DNA of 64,000 nt from Curtobacterium sp. MCPF17_002. Its GTDB lineage: Bacteria > Actinomycetota > Actinomycetes > Actinomycetales > Microbacteriaceae. Within the stretch, counting starts at the first letter, position 1. Each line of letters begins with the position of its first letter. Made by a program: the position numbers and the translations under genes. The stretch is from contig NZ_CP126251.1 of the NCBI RefSeq assembly GCF_003234115.2, positions 1,302,001 through 1,366,000 on the forward strand. The letters are read 5' to 3'. Of the stretch, positions 41,828-51,320 are shown piece by piece. The notes below the pieces were generated by a model. That model was not told where the DNA came from, made no database searches, and saw only the letters and a program-made list of their open reading frames with translations.

Positions 41828-44800
41828 ATGACGTCCACGGACACGGTGGCCGACGCGCGCCACGACGCATCGACCACGAGCACGACCACCACGACCACGA
41901 CCACCACCGATCAGGAACACCGGCCGCCACAGAGCGGCACGGAGGACCCGCAGTACCTCCCGGCGCCGCCGACGGACCGCGAGAAGTACTGGTACATGGG
42001 CCGACAGCACCGCTGGATGCTGTTCGCCCAGGCCGCCGCGTTCGCGCTCATCGCGTCGAGCATCTGGCGCTTCTCCACATCGGCTCCGGGACTGTTGCTG
42101 TTCCTCATCCCGACGACGCTGTACTGCCTGACCCTGGTGATCTCGCTCACGACGAGTTCCCGGAGCAAGCGGTTCCGGAAGCGCGACCACGTCGAGCGGA
42201 TCCGCACGTGGGCGCCGGACCGGTACCCGACGGTGGACGTGTTCCTGCCGACCGCGGGGGAGCCGATCGCGATCCTCGAGAACACCTACTACTGGGTGTC
42301 GAAGCTCCGGTGGCCGACGACCCTGACCGTGTACGTGCTCGACGACGGGGACCGCCCCGAGGTCGCCGACCTCGCGCGCCGCTACGGCTACCGGTACGAG
42401 GTGCGCCCGAACCGCGGCCACCTCAAGAAGGCCGGCAACCTGCGGCACGGCTACGAGCAGTCGGAGGGCGACCTCATCGCGGTGTTCGACGCCGACTTCG
42501 TGCCGCGCGCCGACTACCTGCACGAGCTGGTGCCGTACTTCGACGACCAAGGCCTCGGCATCGTGCAGTCGCCGCAGTTCTTCGACGCCCGCAAGGGGAT
42601 GCACTGGCTGCAGCGCACCGCCGGTGCGACGCAGGAGCTCTTCTACCGCTGGATCCAGCCGGCCCGCGACCGGTCGAACGCGGCCATCTGCGTCGGCACG
42701 TGCGCGATCTACCGTCGTGCCGCACTGGAGCAGGCGGGCGGCTTCGCCCAGATCGGCCACTCCGAGGACGTCCACACCGGGGTGAACCTCATGCGCGTCG
42801 GGTTCCTGGTCCGGTACGTGCCGATCCTGGTGTCGAAGGGCATGTGCCCGGACGACCTGGCATCGTTCCTCAACCAGCAGTACCGCTGGTGCACGGGGTC
42901 GATGTCGCTCCTCGCCGACACGAGCTTCCACGAGAACCCGCACATCAGCCTGCGGCAGCGGATGTGCTTCTGGTCGGGCTTCCTCTACTACATCTCGACC
43001 GCGGTCAACGTGTTCCTGTCGCCGCTCCCGGGCCTCGTGATGCTCTTCGGGCTGCCGCAGTGGATCATGCCGCAGAACTCGGTCTGGCTGCTCGGCGCGA
43101 TGTTCATGTGGCTCGTGGTCGTCCCGATCATGTACAAGTCCCGCTGGCGCATCGACGTCCTGCGGATCCAGTCGCTGTACTCGTTCGCCCACGCCGTCGC
43201 GATCGTGCACGTCCTCACCGGCAAGACGAAGGAGTGGGTGCCCACCGGCGCCGCGAAGAAGGTCACGACGCCGCTCGGCACGCAGATCGCCCGGGTGATG
43301 CGGATCACGGTCACGTCGTCCCTGCTCGTCACGTGGACGGGGCTCGCGTGGGCGACGGTCCGGTTCGGCTTCGACGTGCTCTGGGCGATGTGGATCCTCG
43401 CCGCGATCCACGCCTACGTGCAGGTCCCGATGCTCTTCCTGTCGGTCCCGTCGGCACCGGGGCGCGCGGTCCGGAAGGCGGCTCGGGCGGACCGCCGGGA
43501 GGCGCGACTCGCCGCCCGCAGGCCGGCCCGCCCCGTCGGGGCGTCGGCTTCCACCCCCGCACTCGCCTCCGTCACGGCGGCGGACGCGACCGATGCCGCC
43601 CTGCCGGCACCGCCGCTCTCGCCGGCGGTGAGCCCGTCGTCCCCCGTCGGTTCCGTGCCGGAGCCGAGCCGCGCCTCCCGGCAGGACCGTCCTGCGTTCG
43701 GTGAGCGACTCGACCCGGTCGCGCTGCCGGCTGCTGCCGCCCCCGTCGAGGTGCCGGTCCAGGCCGAGCGTCCGCAGGCGGTCGGACCGCGCGTGTTCCG
43801 GCCGGACATCCAGGGGCTCCGCGCGATCGCGGTGCTCCTCGTCGTCATCTACCACACGGGTGCGCCGGTCCTGAGTGGCGGCTACGTCGGGGTGGACGTG
43901 TTCTTCGCGATCTCCGGGTTCCTCATCACGGGGCAGCTGCTCCGTGAGGTCGACCGCAAGGGCCGGATCGACTTCGGCGCCTTCTACGCCGGGCGCATCC
44001 GGCGGCTGCTGCCGACCGCGCTCCTCGTCATCGCCGTGACCGTGGTGGCGACCCGCGTGTTCGACTCGATCCTGCGCGCCTCGAACGTGGCGTGGGACGG
44101 TGTCGCGGCGACGTTCTTCGCCCTCAACTACCGGCTCGCCGCGCAGGGGGTCGACTACCAGGCCGCGGACGGTCCGGCCTCGCCGCTCGAGCACTTCTGG
44201 TCGCTCGGCGTCGAGGAGCAGTTCTACCTGCTCTGGCCGCTCGTGCTGACGCTGGCGATCGTGCTGTGGAAGCGGCACCGCCGGCTCGCGATGGCCGCCG
44301 TCGTGACGCTCGTGTTCGCCGGCTCGATGTGGGCCTCCGTCACGATCACCGCGCACGACTCGCCGTTGGCGTACTTCTCGATGCAGACCCGTGCGTGGGA
44401 GCTCGCCGCCGGGGCGTTCCTGGCGATCGGCGCCCGATGGCTGAACCGCATCCCCGCGATGCTGCAGGTCGCGCTGACCTGGCTCGGTCTCGGAGCGGTG
44501 CTGGCGAGCGCGTTCGTGTACTCGGACGAGACGCCGTTCCCGGGGACCGCCGCGCTCCTGCCGGTCCTGGGCGCCTGCGCGGTGATCGCCGGCGGCGGCG
44601 TGTACCGCCGGGGTTCGGTCGAGACCGTGCTGCAGCTGAAGCCCTTCCAGGCGATCGGCAAGGTGTCCTACGGCTGGTACCTCTGGCACTGGCCGATGGT
44701 CGTGCTCGTCCCCGTGATGGTGAACCGCGACCTCGGTTGGCTCGAGAAGCTCGAGGTGATGGCGGTCGCACTCTGGGTCGCCACGATCACCTACCACCTC

Positions 44801-45796
44801 ATCGAGTCGCCCTCGGCCCGGGCCAGGTGGAAGCGGATCCGCTGGGCCGCGGTCGGCGCGGCAGCGGCTGCGGTGACGACGGCGACCGCGGTGGTGGTCG
44901 TGTTCTCGGTGCCGGCGCTCGTCGGCAGCGGTGGCACGGTGCAGGCGGCGACGCTCGACCAGGGCAACACGAAGGAGATCCAGTCGTCGATCCAGTCGGC
45001 GCTGAAGACCTCGGACGTGCCGGCGAACCTCACCCCGGGGCTCACCGACGCCGCCGACGACCAGCCGGACTCCACCGACAACGGCTGCCACGCCGGCTAC
45101 CTGCAGATCCAGCAGAAGGCGTGCGTGTACGGCGACCCGACCGGTTCCCGCACCGTCGTGCTCTGGGGCGACTCGCACGCACAGCAGTGGCTGCCCGCGT
45201 TCGACGCCGCCGGCAAGTCCGAGGGCTGGAAGGTCGTCGCGTGGACCAAGGCCGCGTGCCCGGTCGCGCAGGACGTCGAGCTGTTCAACTCGTCGCTGAA
45301 GCGGACCTACACGGAGTGCCCGACCTGGCGCGACGCGTCGATGAAGCGGATCGAGGCGCTCGACCCGGACCTCGTCGTGATGGCGCAGTCGGACAACGTG
45401 CCGGGCAAGCAGGTGTCGAACACGACGTGGGCCGACGGCACCGCCGAGACCGCGGCGACGATGCGGGCCTCGGGCGTGAAGACCGTGTACATGCTCGACA
45501 CGCCGGTGCCGAACGGCGACGCCGTGTCGTGCGTGGCCGAGCACCTCGACACCGTGGGGGAGTGCAACCAGTCGGAGAAGCAGGCGTACGCGGTGTCCGG
45601 CCGCCACGAGGACGTCGCCGAGACCGTGCGTGCCGCGGGCGTGCCGACCGTGGAGCCGCGCGACTGGTTCTGCACGGACGACGGGTGCCCGGTGGTGGTG
45701 CAGGACAAGCTCGTGTACCGCGACCAGACGCACATGTCGACGGCGTACAGCCGGTGGCTCGAGCCGCTCGTGGCGCCGCTGCTGCGGACGTCGTAG
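41828..45796 (+). CDS. Fusion of cellulose-synthase-like GT2 with OafA-type acyltransferase and SGNH domain
   Basis: The 1322-residue membrane protein has three parts. (1) Processive GT2 (about residues 50-560): two N-terminal helices, Asp-Asp-Gly-Asp near 172, Phe-Asp-Ala-Asp-Phe near 220, Ser-Glu-Asp near 312, Gln-Gln-Tyr-Arg-Trp near 350, then several helices; this is the full cellulose/hyaluronan-synthase motif set. (2) A Pro/Ala-rich linker (about 570-655). (3) Acyltransferase-3 (from Arg-Pro-Asp-Ile-Gln-Gly-Leu-Arg-Ala near 657) with about ten helices, followed by an extracytoplasmic SGNH domain with Gly-Asp-Ser-His near 1114 and Asp-Gln-Thr-His near 1299. It should polymerise and extrude a beta-glycan and O-acylate it. 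No PilZ domain or BcsB-like neighbour is present. The first 30 residues include a Thr run. ATG after GGGGAAGG. Confidence 0.88.
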   Translation: MTSTDTVADARHDASTTSTTTTTTTTTDQEHRPPQSGTEDPQYLPAPPTDREKYWYMGRQHRWMLFAQAAAFALIASSIWRFSTSAPGLLLFLIPTTLYCLTLVISLTTSSRSKRFRKRDHVERIRTWAPDRYPTVDVFLPTAGEPIAILENTYYWVSKLRWPTTLTVYVLDDGDRPEVADLARRYGYRYEVRPNRGHLKKAGNLRHGYEQSEGDLIAVFDADFVPRADYLHELVPYFDDQGLGIVQSPQFFDARKGMHWLQRTAGATQELFYRWIQPARDRSNAAICVGTCAIYRRAALEQAGGFAQIGHSEDVHTGVNLMRVGFLVRYVPILVSKGMCPDDLASFLNQQYRWCTGSMSLLADTSFHENPHISLRQRMCFWSGFLYYISTAVNVFLSPLPGLVMLFGLPQWIMPQNSVWLLGAMFMWLVVVPIMYKSRWRIDVLRIQSLYSFAHAVAIVHVLTGKTKEWVPTGAAKKVTTPLGTQIARVMRITVTSSLLVTWTGLAWATVRFGFDVLWAMWILAAIHAYVQVPMLFLSVPSAPGRAVRKAARADRREARLAARRPARPVGASASTPALASVTAADATDAALPAPPLSPAVSPSSPVGSVPEPSRASRQDRPAFGERLDPVALPAAAAPVEVPVQAERPQAVGPRVFRPDIQGLRAIAVLLVVIYHTGAPVLSGGYVGVDVFFAISGFLITGQLLREVDRKGRIDFGAFYAGRIRRLLPTALLVIAVTVVATRVFDSILRASNVAWDGVAATFFALNYRLAAQGVDYQAADGPASPLEHFWSLGVEEQFYLLWPLVLTLAIVLWKRHRRLAMAAVVTLVFAGSMWASVTITAHDSPLAYFSMQTRAWELAAGAFLAIGARWLNRIPAMLQVALTWLGLGAVLASAFVYSDETPFPGTAALLPVLGACAVIAGGGVYRRGSVETVLQLKPFQAIGKVSYGWYLWHWPMVVLVPVMVNRDLGWLEKLEVMAVALWVATITYHLIESPSARARWKRIRWAAVGAAAAAVTTATAVVVVFSVPALVGSGGTVQAATLDQGNTKEIQSSIQSALKTSDVPANLTPGLTDAADDQPDSTDNGCHAGYLQIQQKACVYGDPTGSRTVVLWGDSHAQQWLPAFDAAGKSEGWKVVAWTKAACPVAQDVELFNSSLKRTYTECPTWRDASMKRIEALDPDLVVMAQSDNVPGKQVSNTTWADGTAETAATMRASGVKTVYMLDTPVPNGDAVSCVAEHLDTVGECNQSEKQAYAVSGRHEDVAETVRAAGVPTVEPRDWFCTDDGCPVVVQDKLVYRDQTHMSTAYSRWLEPLVAPLLRTS

Positions 45797-45827
45797 GGCG
45801 CGGCGCGGCGGCGCGCGCGTATTCGCG

Positions 45828-45871
45828 TTGAGCGACACTTCACGCGTGCATCACGGCGTGAAGTGTCGCTC
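45828..45871. repeat. Family D palindrome (TGAGCGACACTTC type)
   Basis: TGAGCGACACTTCACGC (45828-45844) and its exact reverse complement (45855-45871) leave a 10-nt loop. It lies between the convergent glycosyltransferase and GntR genes and could terminate both. Confidence 0.8.
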
Positions 45872-45945
45872 AGCGCGTGATGTCGCGCGCCGGGCGTCGG
45901 GCACGGGCGCCGCGCGCCGCGGCCGCGCGCCGCGCGCCCGACGGC

Positions 45946-46704
45946 TCAGGCGACGGACTCGTCCTCGGGGACCGGCTCGGCGTTCTCGATGCGGGCGCTC
46001 GCCGTGGCCATGTGCTCGTCCATCGCCCGCTGCACGGCGAGCACGTCGCCCGCCCGGAGCGCCTCGAAGATCGCACGGTGCTCGTCGTACGCCGCCTCGG
46101 TCGCCTGGCGCGTCCGGACCCGGCGTCCGACCCACACGCTGAGCATCGACCGGAGGCTCTGCAGCAGGTCGGCGAGCACGTCGTTCCCGGCGGCGCGGGC
46201 GAGCAGAACGTGGAACCGCACGTCGGCGTCGATGAACGCGTCGGGGTCGTCGAGCGCGGTCTCCTGGCGGTCGAGGTAGGTCTGCAGTTCGTCGAGCTGC
46301 GCCGGGGTCGCGCGCTGGGCGGCGAGGATCGCGGCGGTCCGTTCGAGCGACGACCGGATCTCGAGCAGTTCGCGCGTGCGGTTCGAGGCGAGCATGAGCC
46401 CCCACGACAGCGTCGTCGGGAGCAGGTCCGACATCCCGCCGCGCAGGTACGTGCCGGAACCGGGGCGGATCTGCACGATGCCGAGGATCTCGAGGGCGGC
46501 GAGGGCCTCGCGCACGGCGGACCGGCCGACCCCGAGCCGCTCGGCGAGGACCCGCTCGGACGGCAGCCGCGACCCCGGTGCGAGGTCCCCGGCGGTCAGC
46601 AGGGAGACCAGCTGTCGGGCGACCTCGGACGCAGGGGACCCGGCCGGGACGGACTCGAGTTCGAGCCGGATGTTGAGGGGGTCGTTCTCGCTGAACGCGG
46701 GCAT
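45946..46704 (-). CDS. FadR-subfamily GntR regulator of the apiose-type locus
   Basis: The 252-residue protein has a GntR winged helix (about residues 22-90: Leu-Pro-Ser-Glu-Arg-Val-Leu-Ala-Glu-Arg-Leu-Gly-Val-Gly-Arg-Ser-Ala-Val-Arg-Glu-Ala-Leu) and an all-helical FCD ligand domain with metal ligands around Asp and His in Asp-Ala-Asp-Val-Arg-Phe-His. A -10 TACGCT (46716-46711) 6 nt before the ATG implies a leaderless mRNA. The half-palindrome at 46723-46737 lies behind it, so it is autoregulated. It probably senses a pathway sugar acid. Confidence 0.9.
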   Translation of the reverse strand: MPAFSENDPLNIRLELESVPAGSPASEVARQLVSLLTAGDLAPGSRLPSERVLAERLGVGRSAVREALAALEILGIVQIRPGSGTYLRGGMSDLLPTTLSWGLMLASNRTRELLEIRSSLERTAAILAAQRATPAQLDELQTYLDRQETALDDPDAFIDADVRFHVLLARAAGNDVLADLLQSLRSMLSVWVGRRVRTRQATEAAYDEHRAIFEALRAGDVLAVQRAMDEHMATASARIENAEPVPEDESVA

Positions 46705-46710
46705 GCAGTG

Positions 46711-46737
46711 AGCGTACCGGTCGGTCAACCGGTTACC
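46711..46737 (-). promoter_or_regulatory. GntR autoregulatory site GGTCAACCGGTTACC and -10 box
   Basis: The site 46723-46737 shares GGTCAACCGGTT with those at 46761-46772 and 54801-54812. It sits immediately upstream of the TACGCT -10 of the regulator gene. Confidence 0.7.
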
Positions 46738-46761
46738 GGGGACGTCGGATCGCGCCGAATG

Positions 46762-46799
46762 GTCAACCGGTTGACAAGTTGAAGGGGACCGCGCACACT
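46762..46799 (+). promoter_or_regulatory. Operon promoter with perfect GntR operator GTCAACCGGTTGAC
   Basis: The 14-bp perfect palindrome (46762-46775) overlaps a consensus -35 TTGACA (46771-46776). A 17-nt spacer leads to a -10-like CACACT (46794-46799). The regulator would block RNA polymerase at the MFS-kinase operon. Confidence 0.75.
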
Positions 46800-46887
46800 G
46801 GTCTCCGGCGCACCGATGCGCCCACTCCGTGCCGGGCGCAGCAGCCCGTGCCAGGAGTCGAACCATCCCCACCGAGCAGGAGTCATC

Positions 46888-48273
46888 GTGGACATCCCCG
46901 CCACGCGAGGCATCCCCACCTCGGTCGTCGAGAAGACGGCCATCCGCAAGATCGCGATCCGCATCGTGCCGTTCGTCGCACTGATGTTCTTCATCAACTT
47001 CCTCGACCGCACCGCGATCTCCTTCGCCGCCCCGAACGGCATGGAGGCGGACCTCGGTCTGACCGCCGCCCAGTTCGGGTTCGCATCGGGTGTGTTCTTC
47101 GTCGGCTACCTCGTGCTCGAGGTGCCGTCCAACCTGGCGCTCCACAAGTTCGGCGCCCGGATCTGGCTCGCCCGCATCATGATCACGTGGGGCCTCGTCT
47201 CGCTGCTGTTCACGTGGGTGCAGAACTACCCGCAGCTCGTCGGCCTGCGCTTCCTGCTCGGCATCGCCGAGGCCGGCTTCTTCCCCGGCGCGATCCTGTT
47301 CCTGTCGACCTGGGTCCCGGCACGGCACCGCGGCAAGATGCTCGCGCTGTTCTACCTGGCGCAGCCACTCACCAGCGTGATCGGGTCGCCGCTCGCCGGC
47401 TGGCTGATGACGCACGAGGGCCTGCTCGGGGGACTGGCCGGCTGGCGCTTCATGTTCCTCTGCGTCTCGATCCCGGCGATCATCGTCGGCATCCTGTGCC
47501 TGTTCGTGCTCAAGGACAAGCCGTCGCAGGCGAAGTGGCTCGACGAGGACGAGAAGACCTGGCTCGAGGGTGCGCTCGCGAAGGAGAACGCCGCGAAGAG
47601 CGGGAACGGCCACGCCAAGGGCGGCCTCCGCGCGGCCTTCGGCTCCGGGCGTGTCTGGATGCTCGCCGCGGTGTACTTCGGCTTCATCTACGGCCTCTAC
47701 GCGCTGAGCTTCTTCCTGCCGACGATCATCGACGGCTTCCAGGAGCAGTTCGGCACGACGTTCGACCTCTTCCAGAAGGGCCTCATCACGGCGATCCCGT
47801 ACGTGCCCGCCGCGGTCGTCCTCTACTTCTGGTCGCGTGACGCCTTCCGCCGCGGTGTCCGGGTGTGGCACATCGCCGTCCCGGCCCTCGTGGGCGGTCT
47901 GAGCATCCCCGTCGCCCTCTACATGAACAGCCCGGCGGCCACCGTCGCCGTCATCGCGATCACGGCCTCCGCCATCTTCGCGGCGCTGCCGAACTTCTGG
48001 ACGGTGCCGACGCAGTTCCTGACCGGTGCCGCTGCGGCCGCCGGCGTCGCACTCATCAACACCATCGGCAACCTCGGCGGCTTCGCGGCCCCGTACATCA
48101 CGGGTGCGGTCAGCGAGTGGACCGGCGGCTACCAGGTGCCGATGTTCATCGTCGGCTTCTTCATGGTGCTCTCCAGCGTCCTGATGTTCGTCCTCGGCCG
48201 GAACACCAAGAAGCGCGACCAGCAGGACGCAGCAGCGACCGGCGCCGCGACGACCGTGCAGGAGACCGCATGA
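46888..48273 (+). CDS. MFS transporter, anion:cation symporter (ACS) family
   Basis: The 461-residue protein has 12 membrane helices with the ACS-type segment Asn-Phe-Leu-Asp-Arg-Thr-Ala-Ile-Ser-Phe-Ala in helix 1, and Gly-Ile-Ala-Glu-Ala-Gly-Phe-Phe-Pro-Gly in helix 4, as in glucarate, galactonate and tartrate symporters. It should import a sugar acid or lactone such as D-apionate by proton symport. GTG start after CAGGAG. It overlaps the kinase gene by 4 nt. Confidence 0.9.
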   Translation: MDIPATRGIPTSVVEKTAIRKIAIRIVPFVALMFFINFLDRTAISFAAPNGMEADLGLTAAQFGFASGVFFVGYLVLEVPSNLALHKFGARIWLARIMITWGLVSLLFTWVQNYPQLVGLRFLLGIAEAGFFPGAILFLSTWVPARHRGKMLALFYLAQPLTSVIGSPLAGWLMTHEGLLGGLAGWRFMFLCVSIPAIIVGILCLFVLKDKPSQAKWLDEDEKTWLEGALAKENAAKSGNGHAKGGLRAAFGSGRVWMLAAVYFGFIYGLYALSFFLPTIIDGFQEQFGTTFDLFQKGLITAIPYVPAAVVLYFWSRDAFRRGVRVWHIAVPALVGGLSIPVALYMNSPAATVAVIAITASAIFAALPNFWTVPTQFLTGAAAAAGVALINTIGNLGGFAAPYITGAVSEWTGGYQVPMFIVGFFMVLSSVLMFVLGRNTKKRDQQDAAATGAATTVQETA

Positions 48274-49991
48274 CCCGCCTGTTCAACGACCCCGCGGACT
48301 TCGCGGACGAGATGGTCGACGGCTTCGTCGCCGCCAACCGGGCGTGGGTCCGGAAGGTCCACGGCGGGGTGGCCCGCGCCACGACGAGCCCGGAGGGCAC
48401 CGTCGCACTCGTCGTCGGGGGCGGCTCCGGCCACTACCCGGCCTTCGGTGGACTCGTCGGACACGGACTCGCCGCCGGTGCCGCGATGGGGAACCTCTTC
48501 GCGAGCCCCAGCGCCCAGCAGGTCACCGCGGTCGCGAAGGCGTCCGAGCACGGCGCGGGCGTCCTCCTCTCCTACGGCAACTACGCCGGCGACGTCCTCA
48601 ACTTCGACGCCGCGGCCCGTGCGCTGACCGAGGCCGGCATCGCGGTCCGCACGGTCCGCGTGACCGACGACGTCGCATCAGCACCGGCCGCCGAGGCGCA
48701 CAAGCGCCGTGGCATCGCGGGCGACCTCTGCGTCTTCAAGGTCGCCGGCGCCGCCGCCGAGCAGGGCCGGACCCTGGACGATGTCACCGCCGTCGCCGAG
48801 CGTGCCAACGACCGCACCCGCAGCTTCGGCGTCGCCTTCTCCGGCTGCTCGTTGCCCGGTGCCGACGAGCCGCTCTTCACCGTCCCCGAGGGCCGCATGG
48901 CCATCGGCATGGGCATCCACGGCGAGCGGGGCATCGACGAGGCGGACGTCCCCACCGCGGACGGCCTGGCCGACCTGCTGGTCGACAAGCTCCTCACCGA
49001 GGTGCCGGACGGCGTCACGACCGACGGCGCCCGCGTCGTCCCGATCCTCAACGGTCTCGGCTCGGTGAAGTACGAGGAGCTCTTCGTCGTCTTCAACGCC
49101 GTGCAGCGGAAGCTCGCCGACGCGGGGGTCGTCATCGTCGAACCCGAGGTCGGCGAACTCGTCACGAGCTTCGACATGGCGGGCGTCTCGCTGACCCTGT
49201 TCTGGCTCGACGACGAACTCGAGCAGCTCTGGGCCGCTCCCGCCGACAGCCCCGCCTTCCGCAAGGGCGGTGCGGTCCCGCAGGAGCGCCTCCCCGAGCA
49301 CGTCCTCACCGCCGACGTCCAGGCCCCGGTCACCCCGGGCACCCCGGAGTCCCAGGAGTCCGCGCGCGTCGTCGCCGCCGCGATCACCGCCATCCGGACG
49401 ACGATCGACCAGCACGCCGACGAGCTCGGCCGGATCGACGCGGTCGCCGGCGACGGCGACCACGGCATCGGCATGCAGCGCGGTTCCACCGCCGCCGACG
49501 CGGCCGCCGGCGACGCCGCCGACCGCGGTGCCGGTGCCGGCAGCGTGCTCGCCATCGCGGGCGACGCCTGGTCCGACAAGGCCGGTGGCACGTCCGGCGC
49601 GATCTGGGGTGCCGCCCTGGAGGCACTGGGTCGCGTCCTCGGCGACGACTCCCGTCCGACGGCTGCCACCGTCCAGAGCGCGGTGCACGCCGCCGCCGAC
49701 GCGGTCCTCGCCTTCGGTGCGGTGCCCGGCGACAAGACGATGGTCGATGCGCTCGTCCCGTTCGACGAGGTCCTGACCGCACGCGTCGGCGCGGGCGACG
49801 ACCTCGTCACCGCGTGGGCGGCCGCTTCCGCCGCCGCGAGCACCGCGGCCGACGCCACGGCCGCCCTGCTGCCGCGGATGGGGCGCGCCCGTACCCACGG
49901 CGAGGACGCCGTCGGCACCCCCGACGCCGGCGCGGTCTCGTTCGCGCTCATCACCGCCGCGGTCCTCTCCACGATCGCCGTCCCGGCCTGA
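48270..49991 (+). CDS. lerK: DhaK-DhaL fusion kinase, probable L-erythrulose 1-kinase
   Basis: The 573-residue protein joins a DhaK domain (residues 1-330; Gly-Gly-Gly-Ser-Gly-His-Tyr-Pro near 50 and the substrate-hemiaminal histidine in Gly-Ile-His-Gly-Glu-Arg-Gly near 213) to a DhaL ATP domain (about 370-570; Gly-Asp-Gly-Asp-His-Gly near 395), the ATP-dependent dihydroxyacetone-kinase layout. Dihydroxyacetone is possible, but RpiB-like, TIM-like and OiaC-like genes follow, the context of the erythrulose kinases LerK/DerK known from Mycolicibacterium. I infer L-erythrulose as substrate. Confidence 0.82.
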   Translation: MTRLFNDPADFADEMVDGFVAANRAWVRKVHGGVARATTSPEGTVALVVGGGSGHYPAFGGLVGHGLAAGAAMGNLFASPSAQQVTAVAKASEHGAGVLLSYGNYAGDVLNFDAAARALTEAGIAVRTVRVTDDVASAPAAEAHKRRGIAGDLCVFKVAGAAAEQGRTLDDVTAVAERANDRTRSFGVAFSGCSLPGADEPLFTVPEGRMAIGMGIHGERGIDEADVPTADGLADLLVDKLLTEVPDGVTTDGARVVPILNGLGSVKYEELFVVFNAVQRKLADAGVVIVEPEVGELVTSFDMAGVSLTLFWLDDELEQLWAAPADSPAFRKGGAVPQERLPEHVLTADVQAPVTPGTPESQESARVVAAAITAIRTTIDQHADELGRIDAVAGDGDHGIGMQRGSTAADAAAGDAADRGAGAGSVLAIAGDAWSDKAGGTSGAIWGAALEALGRVLGDDSRPTAATVQSAVHAAADAVLAFGAVPGDKTMVDALVPFDEVLTARVGAGDDLVTAWAAASAAASTAADATAALLPRMGRARTHGEDAVGTPDAGAVSFALITAAVLSTIAVPA

Positions 49992-50022
49992 AGTCCGATC
50001 CACACCACGAAGGGCAATCCGC

Positions 50023-50523
50023 ATGAGTGAGCAGCAGTTCCGCATCGTCGTCGGCTCGGACGACGCCGGGTTCGACTACAAGGAGATCATCAAGGCCGAC
50101 CTGGCGAAGGACCCCCGGGTCGCGTCCGTGGTCGACGTCGGTGTCGACGCCGACGGACACACCGCGTACCCGCACGTGGCCGTCGACGCGGCGGAGCTCG
50201 TCGCAGCCGGTGAGGCCGACCGCGCGATCCTCGTCTGCGGCACCGGGCTCGGCGTCGCGATCGCGGCGAACAAGGTCCCCGGCATCCGTGCCGTGACTGC
50301 GCACGACTCGTTCTCCGTCGAGCGCTCGATCCTGTCGAACGACGCCCAGGTCCTCTGCATGGGCCAGCGCGTCGTCGGTGTCGAGGTCGCCCGCCGGATG
50401 GCGAAGGAGTGGCTCGGCTACACCTTCGACCCGTCGTCCGCCAGCGCCGAGAAGGTCAACGCCATCTGCGCCTACGAAACAAGCACTGCCGACGGCTCCG
50501 CACCGGTCGGCGCCGACGCATGA
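50023..50523 (+). CDS. eryI: RpiB-family isomerase, probable D-erythrulose 4-phosphate isomerase
   Basis: The 166-residue protein is a LacAB/RpiB fold enzyme: Gly-Ser-Asp-Asp-Ala-Gly-Phe near residues 7-13, the active-site Cys in Leu-Val-Cys-Gly-Thr-Gly-Leu-Gly near 70, and Asn-Asp-Ala-Gln-Val-Leu-Cys-Met-Gly near 106. RpiB homologues in erythritol and threitol clusters (EryI/DerI) convert D-erythrulose 4-phosphate to D-erythrose 4-phosphate. It follows the kinase by 31 nt and overlaps the TIM-like gene. Confidence 0.82.
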   Translation: MSEQQFRIVVGSDDAGFDYKEIIKADLAKDPRVASVVDVGVDADGHTAYPHVAVDAAELVAAGEADRAILVCGTGLGVAIAANKVPGIRAVTAHDSFSVERSILSNDAQVLCMGQRVVGVEVARRMAKEWLGYTFDPSSASAEKVNAICAYETSTADGSAPVGADA

Positions 50524-51320
50524 GCGCCGCCACGGCGACCGCCCCACTGACGATCGGGGTGTCGCTCAAGATGTACTTCTCGCACGCCCGGACGCTCGAG
50601 TGGGCGGCCGCCGTGGCCGACATCGCCCGGAACCACCCGGCGGTGCAGTCCGGAGCGGTCGAGCTCTTCGTCATCCCGACCTTCCCGTCGCTCGTGCCGG
50701 TCGGCGCCGTGCTCGAGGGCACGCCCGTGCTCCTCGGCGCGCAGGACCTGGCCTGGGCCGACGAGGGCGCGTTCACCGGCGAGGTCTCCGGCACCGAGCT
50801 CCGTGAGATCGGTGTCGACCTCGTCGAGATCGCGCACGCCGAGCGTCGCTCCCTCTTCCACGAGACCGACGACGAGGTCGCCGGCAAGGTCCACGCGGCC
50901 TTCCGCAACCACCTGCGGCCGCTGATCTGCGTCGGCGAGACAGAGCAGGCGGCCGACGGGGGCACGACCGCCGCCGTCGCCGAGGTCACCGCGCAGCTCG
51001 ACCGGTTCGTGTCCACGGCCGTCGCGGACCGCATCGCCGGTCCGGTCATCGTCGCCTACGAGCCGGTCTGGGCGATCGGTGCCCCGCAGCCCGCCCCGGA
51101 CGCGCACATCGTCGCGGTCCTCGCGGGGATCGAGCAGCACCTGGCGACCCGGCCGGAGCTCGCCGGCTCCGTCGTGATCTACGGGGGCAGTGCCGGTCCG
51201 GGCCTCCTCACCCGGGGAGCGGGACGCATCGGCGGTCTGTTCCTCGGACGGTTCGCGCACGACCCCGAGGCGATCCGCACGATCCTCGACGAAGCCGAGC
51301 AGCTGGGAGCACGAGCATGA
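50520..51320 (+). CDS. lerI: TIM-like isomerase, probable L-erythrulose 1-phosphate isomerase
   Basis: The 266-residue protein is a triosephosphate isomerase homologue with active-site Lys in Ser-Leu-Lys-Met-Tyr-Phe (near 18), His in Ile-Ala-His-Ala-Glu-Arg-Arg (near 104) and Glu in Ala-Tyr-Glu-Pro-Val-Trp-Ala-Ile-Gly (near 181). The housekeeping loop residues differ (Lys-Met-Tyr instead of Lys-Met-Asn; His-Ala-Glu instead of His-Ser-Glu), as in LerI, which isomerises L-erythrulose 1-phosphate to D-erythrulose 4-phosphate. It overlaps both neighbours by 4 nt. Confidence 0.84.
   Translation: MSAATATAPLTIGVSLKMYFSHARTLEWAAAVADIARNHPAVQSGAVELFVIPTFPSLVPVGAVLEGTPVLLGAQDLAWADEGAFTGEVSGTELREIGVDLVEIAHAERRSLFHETDDEVAGKVHAAFRNHLRPLICVGETEQAADGGTTAAVAEVTAQLDRFVSTAVADRIAGPVIVAYEPVWAIGAPQPAPDAHIVAVLAGIEQHLATRPELAGSVVIYGGSAGPGLLTRGAGRIGGLFLGRFAHDPEAIRTILDEAEQLGARA

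Noticed and set aside
41558-45838. 1426-codon minus-strand frame opposite the glycosyltransferase fusion
   Set aside because: Antisense of codons with GC-rich third positions; His/Arg/Asp-rich composition without motifs.
48270-49991. Housekeeping dihydroxyacetone kinase
   Set aside because: The neighbours (RpiB-, TIM- and OiaC-like enzymes and shared operator) fit erythrulose metabolism better, though dihydroxyacetone cannot be excluded from sequence alone.
50520-51320. Housekeeping glycolytic triosephosphate isomerase
   Set aside because: Active-site neighbours differ from glycolytic enzymes and the gene is embedded in a catabolic operon rather than with gap and pgk.
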